Assembly: GCA_021292105.1 (NCBI GenBank)
Contig: CM037864.1
Span: forward strand, 11,021,898-11,085,897
DNA: 64,000 nt
DNA from: Anadara kagoshimensis
Lineage: Eukaryota > Mollusca > Bivalvia > Arcoida > Arcidae
Reading direction: 5' to 3'
Part shown: positions 61,981 through 64,000 of the stretch, one piece after another
Layout: every line of letters begins with the position of its first letter
Numbering within the stretch: the stretch's first letter is position 1
Notes under the pieces: model-generated
Database searches by the model: none
Seen by the model: only the letters and a program-made list of their open reading frames with translations
Told to the model about the DNA's origin: nothing
Translations under genes and position numbers: made by a program

Positions 61981-62067
61981 GATTTACTTCAAGATAAACA
62001 ATTTGCAACAATTTGCCGTCTATTAGGAGAGTTTGAAGAGAGAAAAAGTAGTAATTTGACCAAATTG
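61981..62067 (+). CDS. Candidate 87-bp exon, probably liprin-beta
   Basis: After 'ccatctggtatag' (AG at 61979-61980) come 29 open codons, DLLQDKQFATICRLLGEF then EERKSSNLTKL, ending at the donor 'TTGgtatta' (62068). An in-frame TAG directly precedes it, so the acceptor must be exactly here. Length is divisible by three and both junctions are phase 0, matching the phase at the end of the coiled-coil exon. The helical, charged composition suits continuation of that region. I cannot match it to a specific liprin segment, so it could be a lineage-specific or alternative exon, or chance. Confidence 0.4.
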
Positions 62068-62155
62068 GTATTATTATTTTGACATATTACATACATGTAA
62101 ATATCAAATCGTACAATACGACAAATGTCAGAGAATTTTATATCAAACTGAATTA

Positions 62156-62343
62156 CAGTAAAACCTTGTTATAATGCCCCCTCGATAACTTTGTCACATG
62201 GCTTATCGTCACACTATTTTGAAGTCCCAAAATCCATTTTGTTTATGGTTTTCTTTATCCCCCTCCCCCATTTTATCACCAAACCCCTTTATAATGACAA
62301 AATTTGACTGAACAAATGGTGGCAATGAATCGAGGTTTTACTG
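62156..62343. mobile_element. Compact TIR MITE (CAGTAAAACC family), 188 bp
   Basis: It starts 'cagtaaaaccttgttataat' and ends 'aatcgaggttttactg', with TA on both sides. The interior 'gaagtcccaaaatccatttt' is the inverse of the unit expanded in the copy at 1981-2350. It lies 88 bp after the candidate exon at 61981. Confidence 0.88.
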
Positions 62344-62363
62344 TATTTACACCTCCTTTGTCA

Positions 62364-62600
62364 CCTCGCAGGCCTCAGTGGACAAGCGGTCTGAAATATT
62401 GGCTTATAGGGCCTCTCACTGCCTAGGTTTGAATCCCACACAGGGCAGATTTTAAGCAAGAATTTCAGTTCACTTGCCAAAGATTGATGGTTTTTCTGGG
62501 CACTCTTGTTTCCTCCGTCATCCCAAAACTGATATATAAGTGAAAGATCTTGACTGCAGCATAAAACGAAACTACTTGACTTGTATGTAACCTCCCCCCA
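62364..62600 (+). mobile_element. tRNA-derived SINE, family 3
   Basis: The head 'caggcctcagtggacaagcg' and 'gtctgaaatattgg' has B-box 'ggtttgaatccc'. The body includes 'acttgccaaagattgatggt', 'ctgggcactcttgtttcctc' and 'atataagtgaaagatcttga'. Confidence 0.82.
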
Positions 62601-64000
62601 CCTACTCATGTCAGAAAGATTGTCGAGATGTTGATGGCACCCTGGGTTTCCTTCACCATTCTTACTGCCTGCTCACATTACCCTGGTAAAATAATTGGAA
62701 TATAAAAGTGAAAAAGCATTCCTCACACCCAGCCAAAATTATTCATGACAAATAGGAAAGACTTTTTTTGTATTGTCTACTAATGTAGTTACAATAACTT
62801 AATTTTTGACTGAAAGGGAAAGAGTTCCATTTGTACCCTCCACTAAAATTTTTATTTCTACTAAAAAAGCCTAAAAATTGACGGAATTAAGCCATTTCAA
62901 ACATTTCTGTGACAGATAATTCGCAAAAAAAATTATTTACAGACAAATAAAGTAAAGTTTTATTGTTTTTTGGTGTTTTTTTTTTTTTTTTTTTTTTTTT
63001 TATTATTATTATACTCTACCTTAAAGTACCAACACCATGCCTCATAAACAATATATTAAAATGCAAAACAATTTGAAAATAAAATAATCTTTTGTTTAAA
63101 AATGTCAATAAAATATTCTTTTGTTTAAAAATGTCAACAACAACAAAAATAAATAAATAAATGTTTGTGTAAAATGTTAGTATTTGATATAAACAAAATA
63201 TTTAAAAGTCAAAACATCTTAAAAATATATTTAAAAAACCTGTTTTTAAAATTATTTCATGACAATTGTAAACTAAAAATAATTTTTGGTTTTAAAATCT
63301 GAATATTTGTGCTAAATATGACATTTTATGGTGATCAACCCTTCAGGTACATTTTAATTTCTGATATTTATTCTGTATTTCATGGAGTATCATAAATGAT
63401 TGTGATTATTACCTGTTCCATACCTGCCCAGGTGAAGTATATCACAGAGCATTGATAGAATATTAGGTACCTGATAATATCATTAACTCTCGCTGATTAG
63501 CCTCTTTGATCTTGTCCAGGTAAATACAGGTATATCAATTAGCAAGCAATAAATCCACACAACTTTTTATATACACAAACAAAACTTGCAGTGGTCAATC
63601 AGGTATTTAAATAAACAACTGAGGCAGGTGGGTGGTTGGTGTTTAGGGGGCAACCCTTTGTTTGGGGGGACTAAATGGGATTTTCTATTTATAGAAGATA
63701 AAAATTTTATGACTTAATTTCAGGTGAAAATCCCTTTAATGAAGGTAAAGCTGGTTCTTGATGTCTTTGACCTGGAAAATTTATAGCCAGAGGGTAATTA
63801 AACTTCACACTAAAACAACACATCCCCCTTTGGGTGCCCCTCCTTCATCTTTTTATCATATGGTAATTAGTTGACACATGTCATTTATAATGTTCACACA
63901 GCCCCCTGTAAATTTTTGCAAGGTAGAACTCATTTTTGAAATGGCTTGCACTGTGACAGTTTAATTTATTTGTAAAAATTCAAGGATAAATTGTTTCTCC
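62601..64000. other. AT-rich sequence, no gene seen; poly-T/ATT tract at 62979-63012
   Basis: No credible exon was found to the right edge. If 55567-55758 is followed by more liprin-beta exons, this is intron. The 62979-63012 tract is a T run followed by ATT repeats. Confidence 0.5.

Overview
The window is AT-rich, intron-dominated animal DNA, most likely from a bivalve or other mollusc. The evidence for that is indirect: tRNA-headed SINEs whose tails read like 'gacgttaaacaccattac', an element starting 'atacccccgcaaacggag', and an element bounded by 'agctcacctggcc' motifs. All three are types I associate with mollusc genomes. There is no bacterial gene organisation, and no long open reading frame encodes a recognisable protein. 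Species cannot be assigned from sequence alone.

One gene can be supported, on the + strand: the 5' part of a liprin-beta gene (PPFIBP1/2 family). A 5'UTR plus start-codon exon (11526-11625) and exon 2 (12731-12948) are followed by a 42.6-kb intron and a coiled-coil exon (55567-55758). All three have canonical AG/GT borders and their reading phases fit together. Two further coding-like segments with good donors (26841-26933 and 46504-46665) end in the phase needed to join the 55567 exon. They look like alternative first exons, and the second could instead be a cassette exon. A symmetrical 87-bp candidate exon (61981-62067) could follow the coiled-coil exon. The rest of the gene would lie to the right of the window.

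The rest is repeats. Left flank (1-11.5 kb): SINEs, miniature inverted-repeat elements and an 87-copy, 54-bp minisatellite (4741-9437) that generates large but spurious open frames on both strands. Introns: 23-25-bp, 45-bp, 76-bp, about 83-bp and 145-bp arrays; larger duplicated blocks, including a 1.5-kb tandem duplication at 27201-30217; at least three tRNA-derived SINE families; and several families of TIR elements. Many of these TIR elements have CAGTM-type ends and TA target duplications (pogo/Tigger-like); others have CAGGG-type ends. No transposase or reverse transcriptase coding sequence was seen, so every mobile element here appears non-autonomous.

Two themes recur. Parts of mobile elements have repeatedly been converted into local tandem arrays. 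Mobile elements have also inserted into tandem arrays, where the empty site can still be read. I found no operon, CRISPR array, viral genome or new enzymatic system. The most biologically interesting signal is the alternative 5' exon architecture of liprin-beta.
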